This document shows positions 1 through 8,438 of a DNA stretch of 35,159 nt, piece by piece (the first letter of the stretch is position 1; every line of letters begins with the position of its first letter). Both the position numbers and the translations under genes were made by a program. The notes below the pieces were generated by a model that saw only the letters and a list, made by a program, of their open reading frames with translations, searched no databases and was not told the origin of the DNA. Source of the DNA: Tumebacillus permanentifrigoris. Lineage in GTDB: Bacteria; Bacillota; Bacilli; Tumebacillales; Tumebacillaceae. The stretch is taken from NCBI RefSeq assembly GCF_003148565.1, contig NZ_QGGL01000026.1, positions 1-35,159 on the forward strand. Reading direction: 5' to 3'.

Positions 1-140
1 CGCGAAGCCCCCCTCAAGATAAGACTTCCCACACGGTCAACGTGGTAAGACCCCCAGTAGAAGACTGGGTTGATAGGCTGGGTGTGTACGTGCCGCGAGG
101 CATTTAGCTGACCAGTACTAATAGGTCGAGGGCTTATCCT
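1..140 (+). rRNA. 23S ribosomal RNA, 3' end (partial)
   Basis: The first 140 bases carry the conserved 3' end of 23S rRNA. The segments TGATAGGCTGGGTGTGTA and GCTGACCAGTACTAATAGGTCGAG match the last helix region of bacterial 23S genes. The 5' part lies outside the window. The 3' end near base 140 is estimated from the position after the GGCTTAT segment. A 50-base spacer leads to the 5S gene, so this is the distal end of an rRNA operon read on the plus strand. Confidence 0.95.
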
Positions 141-190
141 ACGAAATGCAAGGTCTTAACTCACAAAGTTGCAGCATCCAGTTGTCACAG

Positions 191-307
191 TCTCGTGATG
201 ATGGCGGAAAGGTCACACCTGTTCCCATCTCGAACACAGAAGTTAAGCTTTCCAGCGCCGATGGTACTTGGACCGCAGGGTCCTGGGAGAGTAGGACGTC
301 GCGAGGC
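191..307 (+). rRNA. rrf: 5S ribosomal RNA
   Basis: This is a 117-base 5S rRNA. It has the conserved AGGTCACACCTGTTCCCAT loop, the GAACACAGAAGTTAAGC segment and the GAGAGTAGGACG segment. The ends were placed by pairing the 5' TCTCGTGATG with the 3' GTCGCGAGG, which form the terminal helix. It follows the 23S 3' end, as expected in an rRNA operon. Confidence 0.95.
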
Positions 308-312
308 AATCA

Positions 313-351
313 AAAAGGCTCGATTCTCAGCAGAGGATCGAGCCTTTTTTT
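313..351 (+). terminator. rRNA operon terminator
   Basis: An A-run, the stem AGGCTCGAT / ATCGAGCCT and a T7 run follow the 5S gene within a few bases. This is a strong intrinsic terminator. It ends only 21 bases before the next start codon. Confidence 0.93.
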
Positions 352-372
352 GCAAAGGGGGATTTCCAAATT

Positions 373-1200
373 ATGACCGAACAACAACTCGCGCAGGTCA
401 AGGCACTTGCAGACCTGTGCAATCACCATGATGGCATTGAACTAAAACTCAACTACAACACGCTGAGAGAACGTCCGATCGGGCAGACAAACGATTTCTT
501 CACCTATGTGGATGGAGAGTTGAGAGGCTTTCTGGCCCTGTATGCGTTCAACTCACGGGAAGCAGAAATCTGCGGGATGGTCCACCCGGACGACCGCCGC
601 CAAGGTATGTTTCGCGCTCTGCTGGAGCAAGGGCTTGCCGAACTGAAACATCGTGGCATCCCGAAAATTCTGCTGGTGGTCGACAACCGTTCCACTTCCG
701 GTCGTGCGTTCGCCGAAGCCGTAGGGGCTACCTACAAGGTCTCCGAGTACAAGATGCATCTCAGAGAACCGAAGCCGCAAGTGCGACGCTTCGAGGATTT
801 GCACGTGTTGCGTGCCAAACCGGAAGACGCGGAATTCATGGCACAGTGCATGCGGATCGCCTTTGACATCCCAGATCTCCTCCCGGCTTCTCCAGAGAAG
901 TTCAACCAGCCGGATCGCCACCTCTACGTGATCCGCAAAGGGTCTGTGAACGTTGGCACGATGAATGTGGCGATCACCGGCACCTCCGCTTCGATCTACG
1001 GTTTCTGCATGCTCCCTGAACAGCAAGGGCGAGGGTATGGTCGTCAGGCACTCTCCGAAGTCATGTTCCGCCTCGTAGAAGCGGGCATCACCGCACAAGA
1101 CCTAGAGGTGGCCGCGGAGAACAAGCGCGCGCTTGGACTCTACCAAGACTGCGGGTTCGTCGAAACTTCCTCCATCGAGTACTACGAGCGAAGCATCTAG
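373..1200 (+). CDS. Tandem GNAT family N-acetyltransferase
   Basis: The product is a 275-residue cytoplasmic protein that probably transfers an acetyl group from acetyl-CoA to an amine substrate; the substrate cannot be told. Two GNAT folds are visible. The N-terminal copy has the motif-A-like stretch VHPDDRRQGMFRALL (about residues 70-84). The C-terminal copy has QQGRGYG at residues 217-223, the classical Q/RxxGxG/A pyrophosphate-binding loop, and ends with the usual ENKRALGLYQDCGF segment. ATG 373 is preceded by AAAGGGGG at good spacing. Only 21 bases separate the rRNA terminator from the start, so no separate promoter fits; expression may depend on read-through. A terminator follows directly. 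Confidence 0.88.
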   Translation: MTEQQLAQVKALADLCNHHDGIELKLNYNTLRERPIGQTNDFFTYVDGELRGFLALYAFNSREAEICGMVHPDDRRQGMFRALLEQGLAELKHRGIPKILLVVDNRSTSGRAFAEAVGATYKVSEYKMHLREPKPQVRRFEDLHVLRAKPEDAEFMAQCMRIAFDIPDLLPASPEKFNQPDRHLYVIRKGSVNVGTMNVAITGTSASIYGFCMLPEQQGRGYGRQALSEVMFRLVEAGITAQDLEVAAENKRALGLYQDCGFVETSSIEYYERSI

Positions 1201-1214
1201 AAAAGCATACATGC

Positions 1215-1247
1215 AAAAAGCCAGACGCGGCTGTCTGGCTTTTTTCG
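1215..1247. terminator. Bidirectional terminator between convergent genes
   Basis: The stem AAAAAGCCAGAC / GTCTGGCTTTTTT has A and T runs on both sides. It can end the GNAT gene on the plus strand and the yaaC operon on the minus strand, whose last stop codon is next to it. Confidence 0.9.
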
Positions 1248-1248
1248 T

Positions 1249-1791
1249 TTACACGCAGGCGATCCAGATCGTCAGCAACATCCCGTGGGCGAGCGTCATC
1301 AGAATCGTTTTCACCAACCCGCGCTGTACGGAGCTGCGACGGTTCAGGTTCACCGTCCAACAGCGGATCGCGCCGAGCAACCCGCACAACACGGAGAGGA
1401 AAAACACATGCGCCGTCTCCAGTGTCGCCACCGTTCCAAAAAACGCCGCCAGCAAAAAGCACGCCGCCGGCACGTGCCGGATCGCAGCGAGCCCATAGCG
1501 GTTGGCGATCCATCCGGTCACGGTCTGTGCTCGCCTTGCCCGCGACAGATAGCGATCGACTACGATGTCGCGCATCTGGCCTTGGGTCCACCATGCCACG
1601 CACAACAGCGAGTGCAAGACCGCTGCCCAGCCAATCAACGGCTCCGACATGCCCGACCACGCCGTATAGCCTTCGATCAGCCAGCCTGCTACCGCGGGCA
1701 GGGCAGCGGCTGCGAGCGTATAGGCGTTGGGCTTGCCGAACCTCCAGCTGAGGCGACGAGCGATCCAGTTTCCTTTGTTGAGATCAAACAT
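1249..1791 (-). CDS. Small polytopic membrane protein, possibly UbiA-like
   Basis: The product has 180 residues and about five hydrophobic segments (near residues 24-41, 52-68, 107-124, 128-145 and 162-178). I do not recognise it with certainty. After the second segment it has MRDIVVDRYLSRARR (residues 73-87), which loosely resembles the NDxxDxxxDxxxxR loop of UbiA prenyltransferases, but the protein is much shorter than the usual 280-300 residues. AAAAGGAGGG stands in front of the chosen ATG. The start overlaps the end of the upstream gene by 8 bases, so translation is probably coupled. The upstream gene resembles a prenyl synthase, which is the main reason to consider a prenyl-related role. 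It is the last gene of the yaaC operon. Confidence 0.75.
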   Translation of the reverse strand: MFDLNKGNWIARRLSWRFGKPNAYTLAAAALPAVAGWLIEGYTAWSGMSEPLIGWAAVLHSLLCVAWWTQGQMRDIVVDRYLSRARRAQTVTGWIANRYGLAAIRHVPAACFLLAAFFGTVATLETAHVFFLSVLCGLLGAIRCWTVNLNRRSSVQRGLVKTILMTLAHGMLLTIWIACV

Positions 1792-2539
1792 TGAGCATTG
1801 CCCTCCTTTTCTCCGTCAGGCAGGGCAGTCCATCTGGCGCTTGCAAGAGCAAGAGTTTGGCCTCGCTCTCTGGCAGAGCAGACAGATGGGACGATGCCCG
1901 TTTGCGGTAGGAAGCGATGAGGGGCCGGATGTCCTCCCGGCGCGGGGTTGGGGTGCGGTCGAGGTGCCAAGCCATGCCGAGCGCGAATCCATAGGAGGTC
2001 AGGGCCTCCTCTACAGGTGCTCCCCCGCGGCCTAGCAAGGCCCCGATCCGACAACTGGTCGCCATCCAGCGCCCCGACTTGGCAAACGCTTGCTCCAACT
2101 CCTCGCGCATCGACCGCGACGGCCCGCGAGATCGCTCACGCAGTCGCAAGCGTTCCTTGGTCAAGCTGCATGCGAGCTCCGTGTACAACAGCGTAACCTC
2201 TCGAGGCAGTTCGGCTGCCAACGAGAGGCTTTTTGCGTAAAAAAAGTCTCCGGCCAACAGTTGCTCCAGCGGTCCGATGCCCGATGCAGGCGGGACCTCT
2301 CCGTGCAAGCGGATAAACCACGCCAGCAGTTCCATCGCCGCCGCCGCGCGTCCCAAGCACGCTTCGTCCCCGTGCAACCGCGGGGCTGTGGAAACCGCCT
2401 CCCCTGCCAACCAGACCAGCAGCCCATCCCGCAGTCCGCTCTGCTTGGCACACTCGTCCGCCAGCCGATGTACCACCAACGGGGCCTCACCGAGCGCCCT
2501 GTCGATCTCCTCCCGTACCTTCGAAGCCCGCATCGTCAT
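1784..2539 (-). CDS. Polyprenyl-synthase-like protein lacking aspartate motifs
   Basis: The product has 251 residues from the chosen ATG. Its order of segments follows the all-alpha isoprenyl diphosphate synthase fold: AAAMELL (66-72), LLAGDFFYAKS (94-104), SCRIGALLG (162-170), YGFALGMAWHLD (183-194) and a C-terminal AxxHLSALPESEAKLLL. In active enzymes the first region carries DDxxD directly after a His; here it reads LHGEVP (78-83). The second motif, normally FQxxDDxxD, reads WHLDRTPT. Both Mg-diphosphate sites are therefore missing. The protein is likely a non-catalytic partner, or has a changed function. A TTG 15 bases upstream is also in frame, but GAGGGG before ATG 2539 favours the shorter form. 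It lies between yaaC (about 20 bases away) and a small membrane protein, with an 8-base overlap. Confidence 0.78.
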   Translation of the reverse strand: MTMRASKVREEIDRALGEAPLVVHRLADECAKQSGLRDGLLVWLAGEAVSTAPRLHGDEACLGRAAAAMELLAWFIRLHGEVPPASGIGPLEQLLAGDFFYAKSLSLAAELPREVTLLYTELACSLTKERLRLRERSRGPSRSMREELEQAFAKSGRWMATSCRIGALLGRGGAPVEEALTSYGFALGMAWHLDRTPTPRREDIRPLIASYRKRASSHLSALPESEAKLLLLQAPDGLPCLTEKRRAMLNV

Positions 2540-2557
2540 CCCCGCTCCCCTCAACTG

Positions 2558-3583
2558 TCACGGCGTGTAAAAAATCGTCTGCTCCTGGTTCAACTCATCG
2601 AGGATCAAGTTCGGAAACTTGCGCATCGACACGTTCAGAAATTCGTTGATCAAAAACGTATCGTGCGACGAAAACGTCAGGATCATCTCACCCCAGCGCT
2701 CCGTCTCATACCGACAGAGCATCCCGAGCACGAACATGATCATGAAATGCACGCTGAGTTCGGGCAACACCAAGTCGCCCTCATGTGGAAAGCGCAGATG
2801 CGGTTGCCCTGAGAAGTCGTGCAACAATAAACGATGCCGTTCATGATCGCCCTCCACCTCAATCGAGAACATCCCCGTCTCCTCCCGTTGTTCCGGGTAG
2901 GAAAAGCGGGCGGATTCGCCCCCGTGTCGGTTCAACAGCTCCAACAATTCCTCTCGCGTCCGGTCACCGCCCGCGACAAACTGGCGCGGCACTTGCCACA
3001 GGGGGCGCTGTTCCGCTTGCCAGTACACACCGAGCGGACAGACCTGTGGCGTGCCATACAGCCGCTGGTAGGCGTGCATCAGCTCAGGGATCACCGCCAG
3101 CAATTCCTTCATCCGAAAGCGGTGCATCGGTTCGAACTCCGGTCCTTGGAGGGTGGTGTGCAGGGTTTGGAAGATGCCGTCCTTTTGCACGCGCACTTCG
3201 TCCTCTGCAAACGAGTACTGGTCGCGCTTGAGCTTGCGGGTGGACAGGCCGTGCTTCAGCACGCTGGTGGAGGATGGATACTCCGGGTTGTGGGTGGTGA
3301 TCAGCGCTTTGGAGAGCGCCATCATGCCGTAATAGAGCAGGAGCGGTTTGGTCAAAATATCACAGGCTTCGGCGGCGCGATAATACTCGCGCGCTTGCTT
3401 CAAGCTGAAAATAAACTTGGGTGTGGCTTGGTACACCCACTTTGAGATCGTGTCATAGCCTAGTCGCTCGTACTGCAAGCGCAGATACTCGCTAGCAGAC
3501 TGTTCGTTCTCATAGTACACGAACGTGTCCCAGAGCTTGCGATACGGTTGCTCTGAAGGGATGCGGACTTGTGTCTGCATCAC
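2558..3583 (-). CDS. yaaC: YaaC family protein
   Basis: The product has 341 residues and matches the YaaC family of Bacillales, whose function is unknown. Recognisable parts are the N-terminal WDTFVYYENEQSASEYLR, the YYRAAEACDILTKPLLLYYG segment in the middle and the RYETERWGEMI segment near the C-terminus. It is divergent from guaB, as in Bacillus. The start is probably GTG 3583, nine bases after GAGGAG; ATG 3580 directly after it is the alternative. It heads a reverse operon of three genes with the prenyl-synthase-like gene and a membrane protein. No signal peptide or membrane segment is evident. Confidence 0.9.
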   Translation of the reverse strand: MMQTQVRIPSEQPYRKLWDTFVYYENEQSASEYLRLQYERLGYDTISKWVYQATPKFIFSLKQAREYYRAAEACDILTKPLLLYYGMMALSKALITTHNPEYPSSTSVLKHGLSTRKLKRDQYSFAEDEVRVQKDGIFQTLHTTLQGPEFEPMHRFRMKELLAVIPELMHAYQRLYGTPQVCPLGVYWQAEQRPLWQVPRQFVAGGDRTREELLELLNRHGGESARFSYPEQREETGMFSIEVEGDHERHRLLLHDFSGQPHLRFPHEGDLVLPELSVHFMIMFVLGMLCRYETERWGEMILTFSSHDTFLINEFLNVSMRKFPNLILDELNQEQTIFYTP

Positions 3584-3607
3584 ACATCAACACTCCTCTC
3601 CAAGCGC

Positions 3608-3636
3608 TTGACTGTCCTGTAGGCTATTGCTAAACT
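3608..3636 (+). promoter_or_regulatory. Putative guaB promoter, sigma-A type
   Basis: TTGACT (3608-3613) and TAAACT (3631-3636) are separated by 17 bases, in the space between the divergent yaaC and guaB genes. The predicted transcript would have a leader of about 65 bases. Confidence 0.7.
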
Positions 3637-3638
3637 AG

Positions 3639-5174
<1,536 letters not shown>

Positions 5175-5183
5175 GACCTGTAC

Positions 5184-5222
5184 GGAAAAAAGACCGAACC
5201 CGCGTGGGCTCGGTCTTTTTTT
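5184..5222 (+). terminator. guaB terminator
   Basis: AAAAGACCGAACCC pairs with GGGCTCGGTCTTTT around a short loop, followed by T residues, just after the guaB stop. Confidence 0.92.
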
Positions 5223-5232
5223 GTCCTAACTA

Positions 5233-5266
5233 TGGTATAATTCCAATTGTGTTTTCCCATTGGAAT
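5233..5266 (+). promoter_or_regulatory. dacA promoter with downstream inverted repeat
   Basis: TGGTATAAT (5233-5241) is an extended -10 element; no good -35 is seen, because that position falls in the guaB terminator. Overlapping its end, ATTCCAAT (5240-5247) and ATTGGAAT (5259-5266) form a perfect 8-bp inverted repeat with an 11-base loop, across the expected transcription start. It could be an operator or a 5' stem-loop. Confidence 0.55.
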
Positions 5267-5323
5267 AAACATAGACGCAATTGTGCGATAGAACGTACCA
5301 CGGGACGGAGGAGAGAAGACACG

Positions 5324-6583
5324 ATGAAGAAACAGTTCTGGAAAAAAACCGCCTCGGGCGCTTTGGTCGCAGCGTTGTTGTTGACAGTCAACGTGCCGAC
5401 TACGCAACAAGGACTACAAGGACTGCTTCCGCTCGGGATGTCGGTGGCACACGCCGAAGACGCAAAAGCGGCGGCACCTGACTTGCAGATCCAATCGCCT
5501 GCCGGTCTGATCATGGACGTCAAAACGGGGCAACTGCTCTGGTCCAAGGACGAGCATGGCAAGCGCTACCCAGCATCGGTCACCAAGATCATGACGATGC
5601 TTCTCACCTATGAAGCTGTTGAAAAGGGTGAGAAAAAACTCACCGACGTCGTGCCGATCTCCGCGACGGCCTACGGGGTTGAAGGTTCTAGCGTATGGCT
5701 CGACCCGAAGGAAAAATGGACGCTCCAAGACATGCTGGAGTTCATCGCCATCCCCTCGGCCAACGATGCCTGTGTGGCGACCGCCGAATTCATCGCGGGC
5801 AGTGACAAGGCATTCGTTGAGCGCATGAACAAAAAAGCCGCCGAACTCGGCATGAAGGATACGCACTTCGCGGACACCAACGGCTTGCATGATCCAGATC
5901 ACTACAGCTCCGCCTATGACATCGCGCTCATGGCGCGCGAGTTGATCAACAAATACCCGCAAGTGCTCGACATCTCCAAGATCCAGTCCAAGACGATTCG
6001 CGATGGCAAGTTCAAGCTGGAGAACACCAACCACGCCCTCGGCAAAATCGAAGGCATGGACGGTCTGAAAACCGGCTTCACCGACCAAGCGGGCAACAAC
6101 CTCGTCGGCACGGTGGAGCGCAACGGCATGCGGCTGATCTCCGTCGAACTCGGCGCCAAGGACGATGAGATGCGCGTCAACGACACGATCAAGATCTTGG
6201 ACTACGGCTTCACGAACTTCAAACCGCAGACCGTGATCAAAAAGGGCGAGGCCGCACCGGAACTCGCACCGGTCATCTCCGGCAAGGACAAGGAAATCGA
6301 AGCGGTCGCGCAGTCTGATCTCACCGTCTCCATCAAAAATGGAACGCCGGCGCTTGAGAAAAAGACCGTGTTCAAGGAAGTCACCGCTCCGATCACCAAA
6401 GATACTGTTGTAGGCGAACTGCAAGCTGTACAAGATGGTAAAGTGATCGCAACCGTTCCGCTCGTGGCCAAACAAGACGTGGAGAAGGGCTCGTGGATTC
6501 GTTTGATGTTCCGCGGCATCGGCCATTTCTTCTCCGGTCTGTTTTCCTCGATCGGCAGCGGCATCTCCGGACTTTTTAACTAA
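5324..6583 (+). CDS. dacA: D-alanyl-D-alanine carboxypeptidase (PBP5 type)
   Basis: This secreted serine DD-peptidase removes the terminal D-Ala from peptidoglycan pentapeptides. The protein has 419 residues. The N-terminus is a signal peptide (KK, a hydrophobic core, cleavage near AHA-ED). The three penicillin-binding motifs are visible: SVTK with Ser85, SAN at 145-147, and KTG at 249-251. A C-terminal beta domain follows, and the last 25 residues (FRGIGHFFSGLFSSIGSG) form the amphipathic helix that anchors PBP5 proteins to the membrane. ATG 5324 is preceded by ACGGAGGAGAG. A longer in-frame extension exists upstream but overlaps the guaB end and terminator and is rejected. A small ORF follows after 20 bases. 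Confidence 0.97.
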   Translation: MKKQFWKKTASGALVAALLLTVNVPTTQQGLQGLLPLGMSVAHAEDAKAAAPDLQIQSPAGLIMDVKTGQLLWSKDEHGKRYPASVTKIMTMLLTYEAVEKGEKKLTDVVPISATAYGVEGSSVWLDPKEKWTLQDMLEFIAIPSANDACVATAEFIAGSDKAFVERMNKKAAELGMKDTHFADTNGLHDPDHYSSAYDIALMARELINKYPQVLDISKIQSKTIRDGKFKLENTNHALGKIEGMDGLKTGFTDQAGNNLVGTVERNGMRLISVELGAKDDEMRVNDTIKILDYGFTNFKPQTVIKKGEAAPELAPVISGKDKEIEAVAQSDLTVSIKNGTPALEKKTVFKEVTAPITKDTVVGELQAVQDGKVIATVPLVAKQDVEKGSWIRLMFRGIGHFFSGLFSSIGSGISGLFN

Positions 6584-6603
6584 GTCGAAGTGAGGGAATC
6601 TAC

Positions 6604-6732
6604 GTGACGGCACCTGGTTGGTATCTGATCTCTTCGTTAGTCCTTTTCATCATCTTGATCCCTGGTGGTTTTTTCATGTTCCGTGCGTTTTTGCGACGGA
6701 TGGCACCGGAGAATCAAGAGAATAACAAATAA
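6604..6732 (+). CDS. 42-residue single-span membrane protein
   Basis: A short reading frame starts at GTG 6604, 20 bases after dacA, with GTGAGGGA placed for translation. Its product begins MTAPGWYLISSL, has one hydrophobic span (about residues 7-30), then FRAFLRRMAPENQENN with positive charge after the span, which suggests a cytoplasmic C-terminus. The stop codon abuts a terminator, so the gene fits as the second gene of a dacA operon. I do not know this family. That the ORF ends exactly at the terminator stem supports it being real, but no homologue is assigned. Confidence 0.65.
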   Translation: MTAPGWYLISSLVLFIILIPGGFFMFRAFLRRMAPENQENNK

Positions 6733-6756
6733 CCAGGAAGTCCTTCCTGGTTTTTT
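6731..6756 (+). terminator. dacA operon terminator
   Basis: AACCAGGAAG / CTTCCTGGTT hairpin with a 1-3 base loop and a T6 run. Confidence 0.9.
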
Positions 6757-6765
6757 CCCTATTTC

Positions 6766-6794
6766 TTGTCACGCCTGTCCCACTAGGATACAAT
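6766..6794 (+). promoter_or_regulatory. Putative pdxS promoter, sigma-A type
   Basis: TTGTCA (6766-6771) and TACAAT (6789-6794) are spaced by 17 bases, just after the dacA terminator and 65 bases before pdxS. Confidence 0.75.
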
Positions 6795-6859
6795 GAGTAC
6801 TTGAAAGCTACACAAGTTGTTTACCGATACTTTCCCATATACAGGAGGAAACTTACCCA

Positions 6860-7744
6860 ATGATCGAAACTGGCACAACTCGAGTCAAACGCGGTATGGC
6901 GGAAATGCAAAAAGGCGGCGTCATCATGGACGTCATCAACGCAGAGCAAGCGAAAATTGCAGAAGAAGCAGGCGCAGTTGCGGTTATGGCGCTGGAGCGC
7001 GTTCCGGCGGACATTCGTTCGGCTGGCGGCGTTGCACGCATGGCAGACCCGACGATCATCGAAGATGTGATGGCGGCTGTCTCCATCCCGGTCATGGCCA
7101 AAGCTCGTATCGGCCACTTTGTAGAAGCACGCGTGCTGGAAGCACTCGGCGTCGACTACCTCGACGAATCCGAAGTTCTCACTCCGGCTGACGATAAGTA
7201 CCACATCAACAAGCGCGAGTTCACCGTGCCGTTCGTTTGCGGTTGCCGTGACCTCGGGGAAGCACTCCGCCGCATCGCGGAAGGCGCTTCCATGCTCCGT
7301 ACCAAAGGCGAACCGGGCACCGGTAACATCGTCGAAGCGGTCAAGCACATGCGCACCGTGCAAGCTCAAATCCGCAAGATCACCTCGATGTCTGAGGACG
7401 AAGTGCTTGCAGAAGCGAAAAACATCGGCGCTCCGGTTGACCTGCTCCTGCAAGTTCGTCTCGCTGGCAAACTGCCGGTCGTCAACTTCGCAGCAGGCGG
7501 CGTCGCAACTCCGGCGGACGCAGCGCTGATGATGCACCTCGGCGCAGACGGCGTATTCGTAGGTTCCGGGATCTTCAAATCCGAAAACCCGGAGAAGTTC
7601 GCTCGTGCCATCGTACAAGCGACCACGCACTACAACGACTTCAAGCTGATCGGCGAGCTGTCCAAAAACCTCGGCCCGGCGATGAAGGGCATCGAACTCT
7701 CCAACATCGCACCGGCTGATCGTATGTCGGAACGCGGCTGGTAA
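6860..7744 (+). CDS. pdxS: Pyridoxal 5'-phosphate synthase, PdxS subunit
   Basis: PdxS makes PLP from ribose 5-phosphate, glyceraldehyde 3-phosphate and ammonia supplied by PdxT, in a 12+12 complex in the cytoplasm. The protein has 294 residues, the standard length. The barrel lysines known in the family are in place: Lys81 in AKARIGH and Lys149 in [16 protein letters not shown] lies 11 bases before the ATG. The partner pdxT follows after 11 bases, as in other Bacillales (yaaD-yaaE). Confidence 0.98.
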   Translation: MIETGTTRVKRGMAEMQKGGVIMDVINAEQAKIAEEAGAVAVMALERVPADIRSAGGVARMADPTIIEDVMAAVSIPVMAKARIGHFVEARVLEALGVDYLDESEVLTPADDKYHINKREFTVPFVCGCRDLGEALRRIAEGASMLRTKGEPGTGNIVEAVKHMRTVQAQIRKITSMSEDEVLAEAKNIGAPVDLLLQVRLAGKLPVVNFAAGGVATPADAALMMHLGADGVFVGSGIFKSENPEKFARAIVQATTHYNDFKLIGELSKNLGPAMKGIELSNIAPADRMSERGW

Positions 7745-7755
7745 GGGAGAACCCC

Positions 7756-8349
7756 ATGAAAATCGGCGTACTTGCCTTACAGGGAGCTGTCGCAGAACAT
7801 ATCAAGAGCCTGCAACAAGCAGGCGCCGATGAAGTGGTTCCGGTCAAATGGCCGGCCGACCTCGAAGGTCTCGACGGCCTCGTCCTGCCGGGCGGGGAGT
7901 CGACCACGATCGGCAAACTGATGAACAAGTACGAGCTGATGGAGCCGGTTCGGGAGATGGCGGAGCGCGGTGTGCCGATGTTTGGCACTTGTGCCGGGCT
8001 GATCTTGCTCGCGAATCGCATCGAAGGCCAAGACTGGGCACATCTCGGTGTGTTCGACGTACTGGTGAATCGCAACTCGTTTGGCCGCCAAGTCGATTCC
8101 TTTGAGACCGATCTCGAAGTGAAAGACATGGAAGGCGACGAGAAGTACACAGCGGTGTTCATCCGCGCACCGCACATCATCGAAGTGGGAGATCAGGTCG
8201 AGGTCTTGTCCACCTTCAACGACCGCGTCGTCACCGCTCGCCAAGGTCACATCATCGGCGCGTCGTTCCACCCGGAACTGACCGATGATGTACGGTTACA
8301 CAAATACTTCCTCAAAATGGTCGATGAGGCGAAGCAAGTTCGCGTCTAA
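7756..8349 (+). CDS. pdxT: Pyridoxal 5'-phosphate synthase, glutaminase subunit PdxT
   Basis: PdxT hydrolyses glutamine and passes ammonia to PdxS. It is a class I amidotransferase of 197 residues. The nucleophile is Cys79 in FGTCAGL, the oxyanion region is PGGEST (45-50), and the His-Glu pair is in FHPELTDD (His172, Glu174). GGGAGA precedes the ATG. It forms a two-gene operon with pdxS and ends at a hairpin terminator. Confidence 0.97.
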   Translation: MKIGVLALQGAVAEHIKSLQQAGADEVVPVKWPADLEGLDGLVLPGGESTTIGKLMNKYELMEPVREMAERGVPMFGTCAGLILLANRIEGQDWAHLGVFDVLVNRNSFGRQVDSFETDLEVKDMEGDEKYTAVFIRAPHIIEVGDQVEVLSTFNDRVVTARQGHIIGASFHPELTDDVRLHKYFLKMVDEAKQVRV

Positions 8350-8375
8350 TCGGCTAGAACTGCTGGATCTCCGAA

Positions 8376-8408
8376 CGAGAGGGGCGTCATGATGACGCTC
8401 CTCTTTTC
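8376..8408 (+). terminator. pdxST terminator
   Basis: GCGTCA TGA TGACGC forms the core of a stem of about 13 pairs (with two G-U pairs), followed by TTTT, after the pdxT stop. Confidence 0.75.
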
Positions 8409-8438
8409 GTATATTTGTAGACAAGAGGAGGGGTGCGG

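Noticed and set aside
1249-2539. ComQ-ComX quorum-sensing locus
   Set aside because: The prenyl-synthase-like protein lacks the aspartate motifs that ComQ needs, and no small pheromone precursor or ComP/ComA gene is next to it.
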